In this document: piece by piece, positions 42,188 to 50,532 of the stretch
Layout of the letters: the number at the start of each line of letters is the position of its first letter
How positions within the stretch are numbered: the stretch's first letter is position 1
Origin: an uncultured Acidimicrobiales bacterium
GTDB taxonomy: Bacteria > Actinomycetota > Acidimicrobiia > Acidimicrobiales > SHLQ01
Length of the DNA stretch: 64,000 nt
Assembly: GCA_938015295.1 (NCBI GenBank)
Contig: CALLQB010000057.1
Location: forward strand, 1 to 64,000
Reading direction: 5' to 3'
The notes under the pieces: model-generated
The model's database searches: none
Told to the model about the DNA's origin: nothing
Seen by the model: the letters and a program-made list of their open reading frames with translations, nothing else
Program-made: the position numbers and the translations under genes

Positions 42188-43308
42188 TACGAGGTCACCC
42201 CGCTTGGCTCGGTCTCTGCTAACGCTTCGGCGGTGAACCGGGCCTCTTCGCGTTCTTGTACGCGCTTACTTACTCCGTAGGCAATAACAGCTGCGAGCAA
42301 CACGATGCCTTGCATGATGTTGACGATCTCTTTTGTCGCAGCTTCGGTGTTTTGGAGGATGCCGGCGGAAATGTCAAGGAAGGCAAAGAGCAGCGCCGAG
42401 AGCACCATGGCGAACGGATTGTTTCGGCCGAGAAGCGCGACGGCTATGCCGGCAAAGCCGAGCCCTTTGATGGGGTCGGGCGGGAACTTTGCTGTGTCTG
42501 CCAGTTCGACCATGCCGATGAGGCCGGCGATTGCGCCCGACAGAAACATCGCGGCTACCACCATCCGCTTTGGTGGAATGCCACCGGCGCGCGCAGCAAA
42601 GGGATTGAGTCCGCTGGCTCGAAGGTCAAAGCCGAACCGCATCCGGGTGAGGAGGAAGTGATAGCCGAGGCCTACTGCGATGGCAACAAGGAGTAGCCCG
42701 GTGAGTTCTTTACCCTGGGCGATGTCGCGGGTGAAGATTTCGAGCAGCCCATTAATGTGGGGGAACAGGCCCGACTCATCGATGGGGTTGGTGCCAAGTG
42801 TGGTCGAAGTAAATTGCGCTTGGTCGGCTTGCCAACGTTGTTGAAGCCAGGCAATAACGCCGGAGATTGCGATGGCGTTGAGCATGATGGTGGAGATGAC
42901 TTCGTTCACACCGCGGGTGACCTTCAAGATGCCAGCGATTCCTGCGTAGGCGCCGCCCACAGCCATTGCGGTAATCATGATGAGCGGGATGTGTAGCAGT
43001 TGCGGCAGCGCCAACATGCTGCCCACTTGCGCGGCGATAAGGAAAGCAAAGAGATACTGGCCCTCGACCCCGATGTTGAAAAGGTTCATGCGGAAGCCGA
43101 TGGCTGCTGCAACCGCTGAGAGATAGAGCGGTGTGGCCCGGTTGAGGATGTCGACTTGGGTTTCGAGTTTTGCGGCGTGGCTCAACATGTCGCCATAGGC
43201 CGAGAAGGGGTTCGACCCGAACGCCCATAACGTGATCGACGAAATGACGAGGGTTAGCGCGAATGCTCCGACAGGGGCAGCCGAGGCGAGCAGGAGTCGG
43301 CGCATCAT
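42187..43308 (-). CDS. BMP-type nucleoside ABC transporter permease 1
   Basis: A 373-residue permease of the same family with GFRMNLFNIGVEGQYLFAFLIAAQ and AGIAGILKVTRGVNEVISTIMLNAIA, which form the loop contacting the ATPase. The segment GIPPKRMVVAAMFLSGAIAGLIGMVELA follows. Its start (ATGATG at 43308) overlaps the ATPase stop by four bases. The two permeases form the heterodimeric channel. The duplication is typical of nucleoside (Nup/Yuf-type) rather than ribose systems. Confidence 0.92.
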   Translation of the reverse strand: MMRRLLLASAAPVGAFALTLVISSITLWAFGSNPFSAYGDMLSHAAKLETQVDILNRATPLYLSAVAAAIGFRMNLFNIGVEGQYLFAFLIAAQVGSMLALPQLLHIPLIMITAMAVGGAYAGIAGILKVTRGVNEVISTIMLNAIAISGVIAWLQQRWQADQAQFTSTTLGTNPIDESGLFPHINGLLEIFTRDIAQGKELTGLLLVAIAVGLGYHFLLTRMRFGFDLRASGLNPFAARAGGIPPKRMVVAAMFLSGAIAGLIGMVELADTAKFPPDPIKGLGFAGIAVALLGRNNPFAMVLSALLFAFLDISAGILQNTEAATKEIVNIMQGIVLLAAVIAYGVSKRVQEREEARFTAEALAETEPSGVTS

Positions 43309-44855
43309 TGCACTACCCGCCTTTGGTCGTGGTTTGGTTCGTCTTGACTAGCTGCACCGGTCATATAGGCGCCAAGGTCGCGGGGAGTGACGTCGGACGG
43401 AGCGAGGCGGGCGACCATCCGCCCACGCAGCATCACCACGATCGTGTCGGAAAGGCCAATGAGTTCGTCGAGATCTGCAGAGATGAGCAGAGTTGCTAGG
43501 CCCGCGGCCCGTGCGTCACGAATCTGTTCCCACACCGCAGCTTGTGCGCCAACGTCGATACCTCGGGTTGGGTGGGCGGCCAGCAGTAACGAGGGGTCAG
43601 AGGTGAGTTCGCGCCCGATGATCAACTTTTGTTGATTGCCGCCCGAGAGAGCATGTGCCGCCACATCGATGTTTGGTGTCCGGACATCGAACTGTTCGCG
43701 GATTAATTCGGTCTGTGCGCGTGCGCCGTCTCGGTTCATGAACCATTTCGAGCCGTACGGTTTCTGTGTCTGATGGCCGAGGGCGGCGTTCTCCCATAAC
43801 GGTGCTTGCAGCATTAGGCCCTCGTGGTGACGGTCTTCGGGGACATAGGCGATGCCCGACTCGCGGCGTTTGCGAACCGACATCGAGGTGATATCGGTGC
43901 CTAACAACTCGACAATGCCGTGGCTGATTGCGGCGGTGCCGATGATTGCGTCGACCAACTCGGCTTGTCCGTTTCCTTCGACGCCGGCGATGCCCAGGAT
44001 CTCACCTTTGTGGATGGTTAGGTTGATGTTTTCGATGACCGATCGACCATCGTCATCGACGACGGTCACGTCGCGCACCGACAATGCTACGTGGTCGGTG
44101 ACGGTGCTCTCGCCGGTTTCGGGCGAAGGAAGTTCGCTGCCCACCATGAGTTCGGCAAGATCGTGAGCGGTAACACCGTCGTTCTTTAGCGTCGCAACCG
44201 TTTTACCTTGGCGAAGAATGGTGATGCTGTCGGAAATTTCAAGGACCTCATCGAGCTTGTGATCGATGAACAAGATCGTTGCACCACCGGCCTTGAGTTC
44301 GCGCATGTTGTCGAACAGGGCTTCGACCTCCTGGGGCACGAGGACGGCCGTTGGTTCATCGAGGATGAGAATTTGGGCGCCTCGGTAGAGCACCTTGATG
44401 ATCTCGACTCGCTGACGTTCGCCGACCTCAAGGGTTTCGACCATGTCATCGGGGTCGATGGTGAGGCCGTAGTCGGCGCCGACCTCGGCGAGGTGGGCTT
44501 TGGCTTCTTTGAAGTCGATCGCTCCGCCAACGCGAACCGGTTCGGCTCCGAGTACCACGTTTTCGAGAACGGTGAGTTGGTCGGCCAGCATGAAATGTTG
44601 ATGGACCATACCGATTCCGGCATCGATGGCGTCGTTGGGCGAGTTAAAGGTGACAACCTCGCCGTCGACCTTCATCGTGCCCTCGTCGGCCTGTTGCATG
44701 CCGTAGAGAATCTTCATCAGCGTCGATTTGCCCGCGCCGTTCTCGCCACAAATCGCGTGAATCTCGCCGCGTTCAACAGTGAGATTGACTTCGTCGTTTG
44801 CGACGACGCCTGGGAACCTTTTTGTGATGCCGGTTAGTTCAATTACCGCGCTCAT
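43305..44855 (-). CDS. BMP-type nucleoside ABC transporter ATP-binding protein (double ABC)
   Basis: A 516-residue ATPase with two ABC modules. Module 1 has a canonical Walker A GENGAGKST, signature LEVGERQRVEIIKVL and Walker B ILILDEPTAVL. Module 2 (from about 260) has a degenerate Walker A (GVEGNGQAE) and the signature LSGGNQQKLIIGREL with LLAAHPTRGID. This asymmetry is normal in the RbsA/NupO-like family. ATG 44855 has GGGGGA a few bases upstream. It is the first gene after the hairpin that follows bmp. Confidence 0.95.
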   Translation of the reverse strand: MSAVIELTGITKRFPGVVANDEVNLTVERGEIHAICGENGAGKSTLMKILYGMQQADEGTMKVDGEVVTFNSPNDAIDAGIGMVHQHFMLADQLTVLENVVLGAEPVRVGGAIDFKEAKAHLAEVGADYGLTIDPDDMVETLEVGERQRVEIIKVLYRGAQILILDEPTAVLVPQEVEALFDNMRELKAGGATILFIDHKLDEVLEISDSITILRQGKTVATLKNDGVTAHDLAELMVGSELPSPETGESTVTDHVALSVRDVTVVDDDGRSVIENINLTIHKGEILGIAGVEGNGQAELVDAIIGTAAISHGIVELLGTDITSMSVRKRRESGIAYVPEDRHHEGLMLQAPLWENAALGHQTQKPYGSKWFMNRDGARAQTELIREQFDVRTPNIDVAAHALSGGNQQKLIIGRELTSDPSLLLAAHPTRGIDVGAQAAVWEQIRDARAAGLATLLISADLDELIGLSDTIVVMLRGRMVARLAPSDVTPRDLGAYMTGAASQDEPNHDQRRVVQ

Positions 44856-44894
44856 GTTCCCCCACTAGATCTCTGTGATCCTGCCATAAAAACA

Positions 44895-44930
44895 CACTTG
44901 CCACCGACCTGAGAAGACCGGTGGCAAGTG
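44895..44930 (-). terminator. Attenuator-like hairpin between bmp and the ABC ATPase gene
   Basis: CACTTGCCACCG (44895-44906) and CGGTGGCAAGTG (44919-44930) form a 12-bp stem with a 12-nt loop. On the minus strand it is followed after GTG by a TTTTT run, as in an intrinsic terminator. Partial readthrough would make the binding lipoprotein far more abundant than the membrane components. Confidence 0.72.
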
Positions 44931-44975
44931 AATCGCGTTGCGGTAGCGGGCGCTTACGTCCGCTAGGAGGCTGGG

Positions 44976-46136
44976 TCAGCCGCCAACCTCAGTTGGGTCG
45001 ATCGGTACGACAACGTCGCCGGCAACGATTGCAGCTTTGGCTGCCTCGAGTTCGGTAACGATGTCGTCGACGTAGCCGCCGCTCGTGGAGTAGCCCACAC
45101 CATCGACCGAGAGGTCATACACGTTCGGTCCGGCAGCGAAGGCGCCGTCGTTTTGTGAACGAAGGATCTCAAAGACAGCGACGTCGACTCGCTTGAGCAT
45201 CGAGGTGAGTATGTACTCCTGGAGGCTCGGGTCGACGGTGTTGTACTGGTCGGCGTCGACGCCGATACCCCAGACCTTGGAGCCGTTGTCTTCGCTGAAG
45301 GCCTTGGCTGCCTGGAACATGCCGTTTCCGGCGCCGCCCGCTGCGTGGTAGATGATGTCTGCGCCGTCGTCGTACATCGTGGTTGCGATGACGTTTGCAC
45401 GGTCAGGCTGGTTGAAGCCGTCGAAGTCTGGAGCATCGGTGATGTACGCGGTGACGATTTCGATGTCGGGGTTTACCGACAGCGCACCGGCACGGAAACC
45501 GGCTTCGAACTTCTCGATGAGGCCGAAGCAGCAAACGCCACCAATAAAGCCGAGCTTGTTCGACTCGGTCTTGAGAGCAGCGGCGACACCGACGAGGTAC
45601 GAGCCTTGTTCTTCAGCAAAGACCAGGCCGGCTACGTTGTCGCCGTACGGGGCCGGCGGATCGACGCTGAAGTCGAGCATTGCGCTATCGACAACGGCAA
45701 AGTTGGTGTCGGGGTTCTCGGCCGCGACCGTGGCTGCGTCGCCCTCAAAGAGGAAGCCCACGCCGATGACGATGGGGTTGCCGTCGGCGGCGAGCTGCAG
45801 AAGCTCGGCCCGGTTGGATCCGTCGTTGTTGGGTGATGCTTCGGTGAAGCTGATGCCGAGGTCGGCATCAGCCTTTTCGAGGCCTGCGGCTGCGCTGTCG
45901 TTGAACGAAAGGTCGCCACGGCCACCAATGTCATACACAAGGCCAACGCTGGTGTCGCTTTCGGCCATAGCGTCGCCCGTGTCGGCGTCGGCGTCGGCGT
46001 CGGCATCCGAGTCCGCGTCCGCGTCGGCATCCGTGGTGTCGGATCCGGTTTCTACAGGATCGTCGCTACCGCAGGCAGCGGCGACCAACGTAAAGGTGAG
46101 CAGTATGGCCAGTAACGACCAAAATTTCTTCAACAT
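44976..46136 (-). CDS. BMP-family (basic membrane protein) substrate-binding lipoprotein
   Basis: A 386-residue lipoprotein. The signal peptide ends in the lipobox VAAAC (Cys22). An acidic linker of alternating Asp/Ala (about 37-56) connects to the periplasmic-binding fold: VGLVYDIGGRGDLSFNDSAAAGLEKA, GVGFLFEGDAATVAAENPD, GFIGGV, AGFRAGA and HAAGGAGNGMFQAAKAF, all typical of BMP/PnrA-like purine-nucleoside binders. TGGAGGG lies five bases before ATG 46136. It is the first gene of the importer operon. Confidence 0.94.
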   Translation of the reverse strand: MLKKFWSLLAILLTFTLVAAACGSDDPVETGSDTTDADADADSDADADADADTGDAMAESDTSVGLVYDIGGRGDLSFNDSAAAGLEKADADLGISFTEASPNNDGSNRAELLQLAADGNPIVIGVGFLFEGDAATVAAENPDTNFAVVDSAMLDFSVDPPAPYGDNVAGLVFAEEQGSYLVGVAAALKTESNKLGFIGGVCCFGLIEKFEAGFRAGALSVNPDIEIVTAYITDAPDFDGFNQPDRANVIATTMYDDGADIIYHAAGGAGNGMFQAAKAFSEDNGSKVWGIGVDADQYNTVDPSLQEYILTSMLKRVDVAVFEILRSQNDGAFAAGPNVYDLSVDGVGYSTSGGYVDDIVTELEAAKAAIVAGDVVVPIDPTEVGG

Positions 46137-46329
46137 GAACCCTCCAGGGCAATGAGTCCGGTGTTCCCGGGCCTTGTGTTGGCGACACTGTTCTCACGCA
46201 ATAACCGCAACAACGCTACGGAAATTTTGTGATGTCGCCGTCGCGGGAAATTAGCAGGTCGAGCGCGACCCGGCACCGCGGCCGACCGAAATCACGCGTT
46301 GGAAACAGTTCAGCGAGGCCGGTGAGGGG
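46137..46329. other. Intergenic region upstream of the BMP operon
   Basis: This 193-bp region carries the operon promoter by position. It contains CTACGGAAATTTTGTGATG (46217-46235), a member of the AAATTT word family found before several genes, about 80 bp from the bmp start. No clear riboswitch fold is seen. The rest looks like ordinary spacer. Confidence 0.35.
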
Positions 46330-46515
46330 TTAGTCGGCGCCCGGAGTTTCGATTTCTTGTGGCGTCGCCACGCCAACTTGGCCCCCGTACCATGTTGAAA
46401 CAAACCAGAGGCCGAAGCGGTACAGCACGTACACGCTTACTGCGAGCAAGCCAAGGGTGAAGAGCAGGAGAACTGCGAGGAGAGCTAGTTCGGCGGGTGG
46501 GGCGATCGCAATCAT
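46330..46515 (-). CDS. Small single-pass membrane protein
   Basis: A 61-residue protein, mostly one long hydrophobic helix (about 9-38, LALLAVLLLFTLGLLAVSVYVLY) with a short acidic tail (VATPQEIETPGAD). ATG 46515 is preceded very closely by GGAG. The frame is open further upstream to 46653, but that part crosses the bL37 promoter and has no conserved features. No family is recognised. Confidence 0.5.
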   Translation of the reverse strand: MIAIAPPAELALLAVLLLFTLGLLAVSVYVLYRFGLWFVSTWYGGQVGVATPQEIETPGAD

Positions 46516-46596
46516 CACTCCAGAGGTGTAGCACGAATGAAACCGCGAAGCGCCGATGTGGGTTACCGGGGCTGATGCCGTTAACGTGGAACCCTT

Positions 46597-46686
46597 ATGT
46601 CGAAGCGTACGCAGAAGAAGAAGGCCAAGGCTCGCCGCAGTAAGGCCAACCACGGTCGCAAACCAAACATGGGCCGCAACAGCTGA
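46597..46686 (+). CDS. Ribosomal protein bL37-like 29-residue basic peptide
   Basis: A 29-codon frame from ATG to TGA encoding a very Lys/Arg-rich peptide (MSKRTQKKKAKARRSKANHG...) with the motif KANHGRKPN. This matches the hallmark of the small actinobacterial large-subunit protein bL37, a 24-residue class known from mycobacterial ribosomes, by memory of that family. It is too short for usual gene calling. A TAACGT -10-like hexamer (46582-46587) lies nine bases before the ATG and a hairpin follows the stop. Codons are typical of the genome. It should sit in the 50S subunit near rRNA. Confidence 0.75.
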   Translation: MSKRTQKKKAKARRSKANHGRKPNMGRNS

Positions 46687-46713
46687 ACAGACCCCTGCTT
46701 TCAGGGGCGCTGT
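46687..46713 (+). terminator. Terminator of the bL37-like gene
   Basis: CCCCTG (46692-46697) and CAGGGG (46702-46707) pair around CTTT, and flanking ACAG (46687-46690) / CTGT (46710-46713) can extend the stem. It starts directly after the TGA stop. The following T content is modest. Confidence 0.55.
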
Positions 46714-46754
46714 CTCTGGTCGCTCTTTAGTCGCTGCCCTGGCAAACTAGAGAG

Positions 46755-47117
46755 ATGTTGATCTACGACGGCGACTGCGGGTTTTGTACCCAGTCGGCTT
46801 CTTGGCTGAAAAAGCTCATCGGTACTCCTACCGATGTTCGCGTCGAACCCTGGCAGTCGCTCGACCTTGCCGCCTTTGGACTGACGGAGGATGACGTGAC
46901 GTCGGCTGCATATTGGGCCGCCGACGACGGGACCCTCTTTCGTGGTCACAACGGCATCGCTATGGCGTTGCGCGCTGCGGGTCGGCCTTGGTCGTTGGTC
47001 GGTCGCAGCATGGCCGTGCCACCAATTTCGTGGCTCGCTGGGGCCACCTACAGCCTGGTTGCAAAGAACCGCTACCGGCTCCCAGGCTCGACCGACGCCT
47101 GTAAATTGCCGAGCTAA
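46755..47117 (+). CDS. DUF393 (DCC-family thiol-disulfide oxidoreductase-like) protein
   Basis: A 120-residue protein with the diagnostic N-terminal DxxCxxC (YDGDCGFCTQSASWL) of the DCC/DUF393 family, a thioredoxin-like fold. The conserved central GHNGIAMALR and the C-terminal YSLVAKNRYRLPG also match. Redox activity is inferred from the CxxC pair. Its TAA stop overlaps the convergent PHP gene's stop (CTAA, 47114-47117). Confidence 0.88.
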   Translation: MLIYDGDCGFCTQSASWLKKLIGTPTDVRVEPWQSLDLAAFGLTEDDVTSAAYWAADDGTLFRGHNGIAMALRAAGRPWSLVGRSMAVPPISWLAGATYSLVAKNRYRLPGSTDACKLPS

Positions 47118-48175
47118 CCCGGCGAAAAGACCGGATGTGAGCCGGCCCATCGCAAGAGCCTCTCAACCGGCCAGGTGTTGATGACGTTGTCGATCGGTAC
47201 TCCCGTGGCCGCTGCTTTGTCGCAGCCGTAGGGTTGCCACTCGAGCTGTCCGGGCGCGTGCGCGTCGGTGTTGATTGCGATTTTGCAATCCCACTCGATG
47301 GCGATTTCGAGAAGCTCCTCGGGTGGGTCCTGACGCTCGGGACGGCAATTGATCTCGACCGCTGTCTCGAATTGTGCACACGCAGCAAACACGATTTCGG
47401 CGTCGAAATCCGATGGCGGTCGTCCCCCGCCTGAGAGTTTGCGGTTGGTGCAGTGGCCAAGGATGTCGACATGGGGGTTGGCCACTGCGAGCGCCATCCG
47501 TTGGGTCATTGCCGCAGCGGGCAGTCGCATCTTTGAGTGCACGCTTGCCACCACGATGTCGAGCCGTCCAAGAAAGTCGTCGCTGAGATCGAGGGATCCA
47601 TCTTCAAAGATGTCGACTTCCATACCAGACAGAATCCGAAAGGGCGCGACTATCTCGTTGAGCCGTGCGATCTCGTCGAGCTGCTGTTCGAGCCGTTGTT
47701 CGTTGAGCCCATGGGCGACGGTGAGCCGGGCTGAATGATCGGTGGCAACCAGATAGTGGTGTCCGAGTGCCATCGCCGCCGCCGCCATGTGCGGAAGCTC
47801 GGCACCACCATCGCTCCAGGTCGAGTGGCTATGGCAGTCGCCGAGCAAGGCAGCGTGGATCTCGGCACCGACGCCGGGTTCGATGGTCGTTCGTTTGTCG
47901 AGCTCGGCGAGATAGCCGTCGGTGACGCCGTTTGCGGATTCGAAGATCACCTTTGTCGTGCTTGGCCCGATGCCTTCGAGTTCGCCGAGCGTGCCGGTGT
48001 GTAGCCGAACGGCAAGTTCGTCGGCGGAGAGGCCGGCGACGACCGACGCTGCACGTTGAAACGACCGGATCTTCGGCGATGGCGCCAGTTCGCGGTCGAG
48101 GAGGTACACAGCCCGGTCGAGAGCATCGAGGACCTGCTGCTGAAGCCCTGCCGAAGTAGTACCTGAGTTTGCCAT
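47114..48175 (-). CDS. PHP-domain phosphoesterase with helix-hairpin-helix N-terminus (PolX-like, no polymerase domain)
   Basis: A 353-residue protein. The N-terminal part (about 10-100) is HhH-like (SFQRAASVVAGLSADEL, LGELEGIGPSTTKVIFE). The PHP domain follows with metal ligands GDCHSHSTWSDGG, HHYLVATDHSARL, SGMEVDIFEDG, VVASVHSKM, DILGHCTNR and INTDAHAPGQLEW. Family X polymerases combine the same two modules with a nucleotidyltransferase, absent here. It may act on DNA ends or phosphoesters (inference). ATG 48175 is seven bases after a TACCCT hexamer. Confidence 0.87.
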   Translation of the reverse strand: MANSGTTSAGLQQQVLDALDRAVYLLDRELAPSPKIRSFQRAASVVAGLSADELAVRLHTGTLGELEGIGPSTTKVIFESANGVTDGYLAELDKRTTIEPGVGAEIHAALLGDCHSHSTWSDGGAELPHMAAAAMALGHHYLVATDHSARLTVAHGLNEQRLEQQLDEIARLNEIVAPFRILSGMEVDIFEDGSLDLSDDFLGRLDIVVASVHSKMRLPAAAMTQRMALAVANPHVDILGHCTNRKLSGGGRPPSDFDAEIVFAACAQFETAVEINCRPERQDPPEELLEIAIEWDCKIAINTDAHAPGQLEWQPYGCDKAAATGVPIDNVINTWPVERLLRWAGSHPVFSPG

Positions 48176-48182
48176 CAGTATG

Positions 48183-48188
48183 AGGGTA
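48183..48188 (-). promoter_or_regulatory. Candidate -10 hexamer, leaderless promoter of PHP gene
   Basis: On the minus strand TACCCT is followed by seven bases and ATG 48175, which helps fix that start. Confidence 0.4.
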
Positions 48189-48239
48189 GGTGGCGTGTTT
48201 CGGTCAAGCGACCTGCTTTTCGTGTCGATCCGTAGAACG

Positions 48240-49442
48240 ATGTTTGAAACCGCACCCGCAAACCGGTCTTCTGTGGCAAGCGCTGCAGCACCCAGCGCGT
48301 CCGCGAAGACGTCGACGCGCCAGTACGACCTCGACCTTTTCCGCTTCGTCGCTGCCATGGCCGTGGTGTTCTACCACTTCACCTTTCGCGGTCTCGCCGC
48401 CGACGACGGCGCCATGGTCACCGACTTCGGCGGCATTGGTGCGGTCGCGAAGTACGGCTACCTGGGCGTCAACTTCTTCTTTATGATCAGCGGCTATGTG
48501 ATTTTGATGAGCGCGCTCGGGCGTTCGGTGACCGAGTTCTTCATCTCGCGGGTTTCGCGTCTGTATCCAGCATTTTGGGGCGCGTTGATTCTGACAACCG
48601 TGGTGTCGTTGGCGCTGAGCGGTGATGGCATCTTTGCCGTGACGATGCCGCAATTTCTGGCCAACCTTACGATGGCTCCGGGATTGTTCGGTCAGATCGA
48701 TATCGACTCGGCGTACTGGTCGTTGTTTGTCGAGTTGAAGTTCTACGCAATTATTGCCGTGCTTATCGTGACGGGGATGCTGCGTCGGGTCGACGCAGTG
48801 CTGGCTGTGTGGACGGTAGCGATGGTTGCTATCGCGTTTGCCGATCCGCTGGTGCCGTTCCGGGTGTCGCGCCTGATCGACTTTGTCGTCTTCCCCCGCT
48901 ACACCCATTACTTCATTGCTGGAGCGCTGTTCTTCCTTGTGAAGACCCGGGGTGCATCGTTGCTTCGTCTGGGCCTGCTCGGGGCCAACTTTGTGTTGGC
49001 GGTGCGCTGGTCGCGGATCGAGGCTCGTCGGTTGGGCGACATCTTTGCGGTCGACTATTCGATGTTTGTCACCGTTGGGTTCGTTGCGCTGTTCTTCGCC
49101 GTGTTTGCCATGGTTGCCTTCGAGCGGACGCAGTGGTTGCAGCGCAAGGAGTTTATGGCGTTGGGGGCTCTGACCTACACGGTGTATCTCGTGCACCAGC
49201 ACATCGGGTACCTACTGCTCAATGAGCTCGATGGTGTGATGAACAAATGGCTCGCCCTCACGCTGGTGCTTGGTGTGGTGCTCGGGCTGGCCAAACTTCT
49301 CAGCGCTAGCATCGAGGTGCCGGCCGGCAAAGCTCTGCGAACTGGGTTGACGAACCGACTGGTGCCGGGGCCTGCTGCGAGACTTGGCGCCGCGTCGCAC
49401 GACGATCAGGGCGCCCGCAGCGAGGATCAAGCCGCCGCCTGA
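48240..49442 (+). CDS. Acyltransferase-3 family membrane protein
   Basis: A 400-residue polytopic protein with the acyltransferase-3 pattern: an early RQYDLDLFRFVAAMAVVFYHFTFRG, where the His following the first helix is catalytic in this family, then YLGVNFFFMISGYVILMSALGRSVTEFFISRVSRLYPAFW and DSAYWSLFVELKFY. About ten transmembrane helices follow. Homologues acylate sugars, lipids or cell-wall polymers. ATG 48240 is preferred; a longer start at 48180 overlaps the promoter of the divergent PHP gene. The acceptor is unknown. Confidence 0.88.
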   Translation: MFETAPANRSSVASAAAPSASAKTSTRQYDLDLFRFVAAMAVVFYHFTFRGLAADDGAMVTDFGGIGAVAKYGYLGVNFFFMISGYVILMSALGRSVTEFFISRVSRLYPAFWGALILTTVVSLALSGDGIFAVTMPQFLANLTMAPGLFGQIDIDSAYWSLFVELKFYAIIAVLIVTGMLRRVDAVLAVWTVAMVAIAFADPLVPFRVSRLIDFVVFPRYTHYFIAGALFFLVKTRGASLLRLGLLGANFVLAVRWSRIEARRLGDIFAVDYSMFVTVGFVALFFAVFAMVAFERTQWLQRKEFMALGALTYTVYLVHQHIGYLLLNELDGVMNKWLALTLVLGVVLGLAKLLSASIEVPAGKALRTGLTNRLVPGPAARLGAASHDDQGARSEDQAAA

Positions 49443-49458
49443 GTACCCTTGGTCGGCT

Positions 49459-50532
49459 ATGGAACGCTTCGGGTTCGTCGGCCTCCCCAATGCCGGTAAG
49501 TCATCTTTATATAACGCTCTCACCGGAGGCAGCGCACTCGCTGCTCCGTATGCTTTCGCCACTACCGATCCGAACGTCGGCGTCGCCAAAATCTTCGACG
49601 ATCGACTCGACAAGTTGGCCGAAATGTCGAGCTCGAAGTCGGTCATCCCGACGAGCGTGCAGTTCAACGACATCGGCGGACTGGTCGAGGGAGCGCACTC
49701 GGGCGAAGGCCTTGGCAACATGTTCCTCGCCGGAATTCGCGAAGTCGACGCGATTGTTTTTGTGTTGCGGGCCTTTCTTGATTCCGATGTGCCTGGCCCC
49801 ACCGATCCGCTCGAACATCTTCGGGTGTTGGAGATCGAGCTCAGCTTGGCCGATCTTGACGCGGTTGAGAAACAGCTCGACAAGAAGACCCGCCAAGCAA
49901 AGGGCGACAAGTCACTGCTTGAAGATGTGCGTTTCTTGACGCTCGCGAAAGAAACGCTAGAAGAAGGCACGCCGCTGTATCGCAGCGACATGAAAGCCGA
50001 CGATCGCGAAGCACTCAAGCCGTACTTTCTTCTGACGAACAAACCGGTGCTCGCCGTTGTCAACATCGACGAGGAACAGCTCGATGATGTCGAGCAGATT
50101 ATCGCTCCGGTCCGCGAAGAGTTGCGGGTTGCCGAGGTCTTTGGTGCGTGCATCCAGCTCGAAGCAGAGGCGGCGCAGCTGCCGGCCGACGAGCGAACCG
50201 AAATGCTCGAAGGTTTGGGCCTTGGCGAAGGAGCGCTGCCTCGGTTCGTGCGGTCGGCGTATCACGTCCTCGGATTACGTACGTACTTCACGACCGGCGA
50301 GCAAGAGTCGCGGGCCTGGACATTTCGGGCCGGGGCGCATGCTCCTGAGGCGGCCGGAGTCATTCATACTGATTTCGAGCGCGGCTTCATTCGCGCCGAA
50401 ACTATCCAATGGGATGAGTTGCTCGAACTCGGGTCATGGTCAGCAGCGAAACAGGTGGGAAAGATTCGTAGCGAGGGCAAGGACTACGAGGTGAAGGACG
50501 GCGACGTTCTTGAGTTCCTCTTCAATGTTTGA
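49459..50532 (+). CDS. ychF: Redox-regulated ATPase YchF (Obg-type GTPase family)
   Basis: A 357-residue P-loop NTPase that associates with ribosomes and binds ATP rather than GTP. Landmarks are G1 GLPNAGKSSLYNAL, G3 DIGGLVEGAHSGEGLGN, and the atypical G4 region NKPVLAVVNIDEE that determines ATP preference. The C-terminal TGS-like domain contains GLRTYFTTGEQESRAW, AGVIHTDFERGFIRAE and YEVKDGDVLEFLFNV. ATG 49459 fits the family start. A 25-bp duplication spans its stop codon. Confidence 0.97.
   Translation: MERFGFVGLPNAGKSSLYNALTGGSALAAPYAFATTDPNVGVAKIFDDRLDKLAEMSSSKSVIPTSVQFNDIGGLVEGAHSGEGLGNMFLAGIREVDAIVFVLRAFLDSDVPGPTDPLEHLRVLEIELSLADLDAVEKQLDKKTRQAKGDKSLLEDVRFLTLAKETLEEGTPLYRSDMKADDREALKPYFLLTNKPVLAVVNIDEEQLDDVEQIIAPVREELRVAEVFGACIQLEAEAAQLPADERTEMLEGLGLGEGALPRFVRSAYHVLGLRTYFTTGEQESRAWTFRAGAHAPEAAGVIHTDFERGFIRAETIQWDELLELGSWSAAKQVGKIRSEGKDYEVKDGDVLEFLFNV

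Noticed and set aside
44973-44979. A GGGTCAG heptamer at the bmp stop, at first sight another REP copy.
   Set aside because: A heptamer is expected several times by chance in 64 kb, and no palindrome or extended match surrounds it.
48204-49202. A long minus-strand frame opposite the acyltransferase gene.
   Set aside because: It is His/Arg/Gln-rich antisense translation of a membrane protein, with no domain content.
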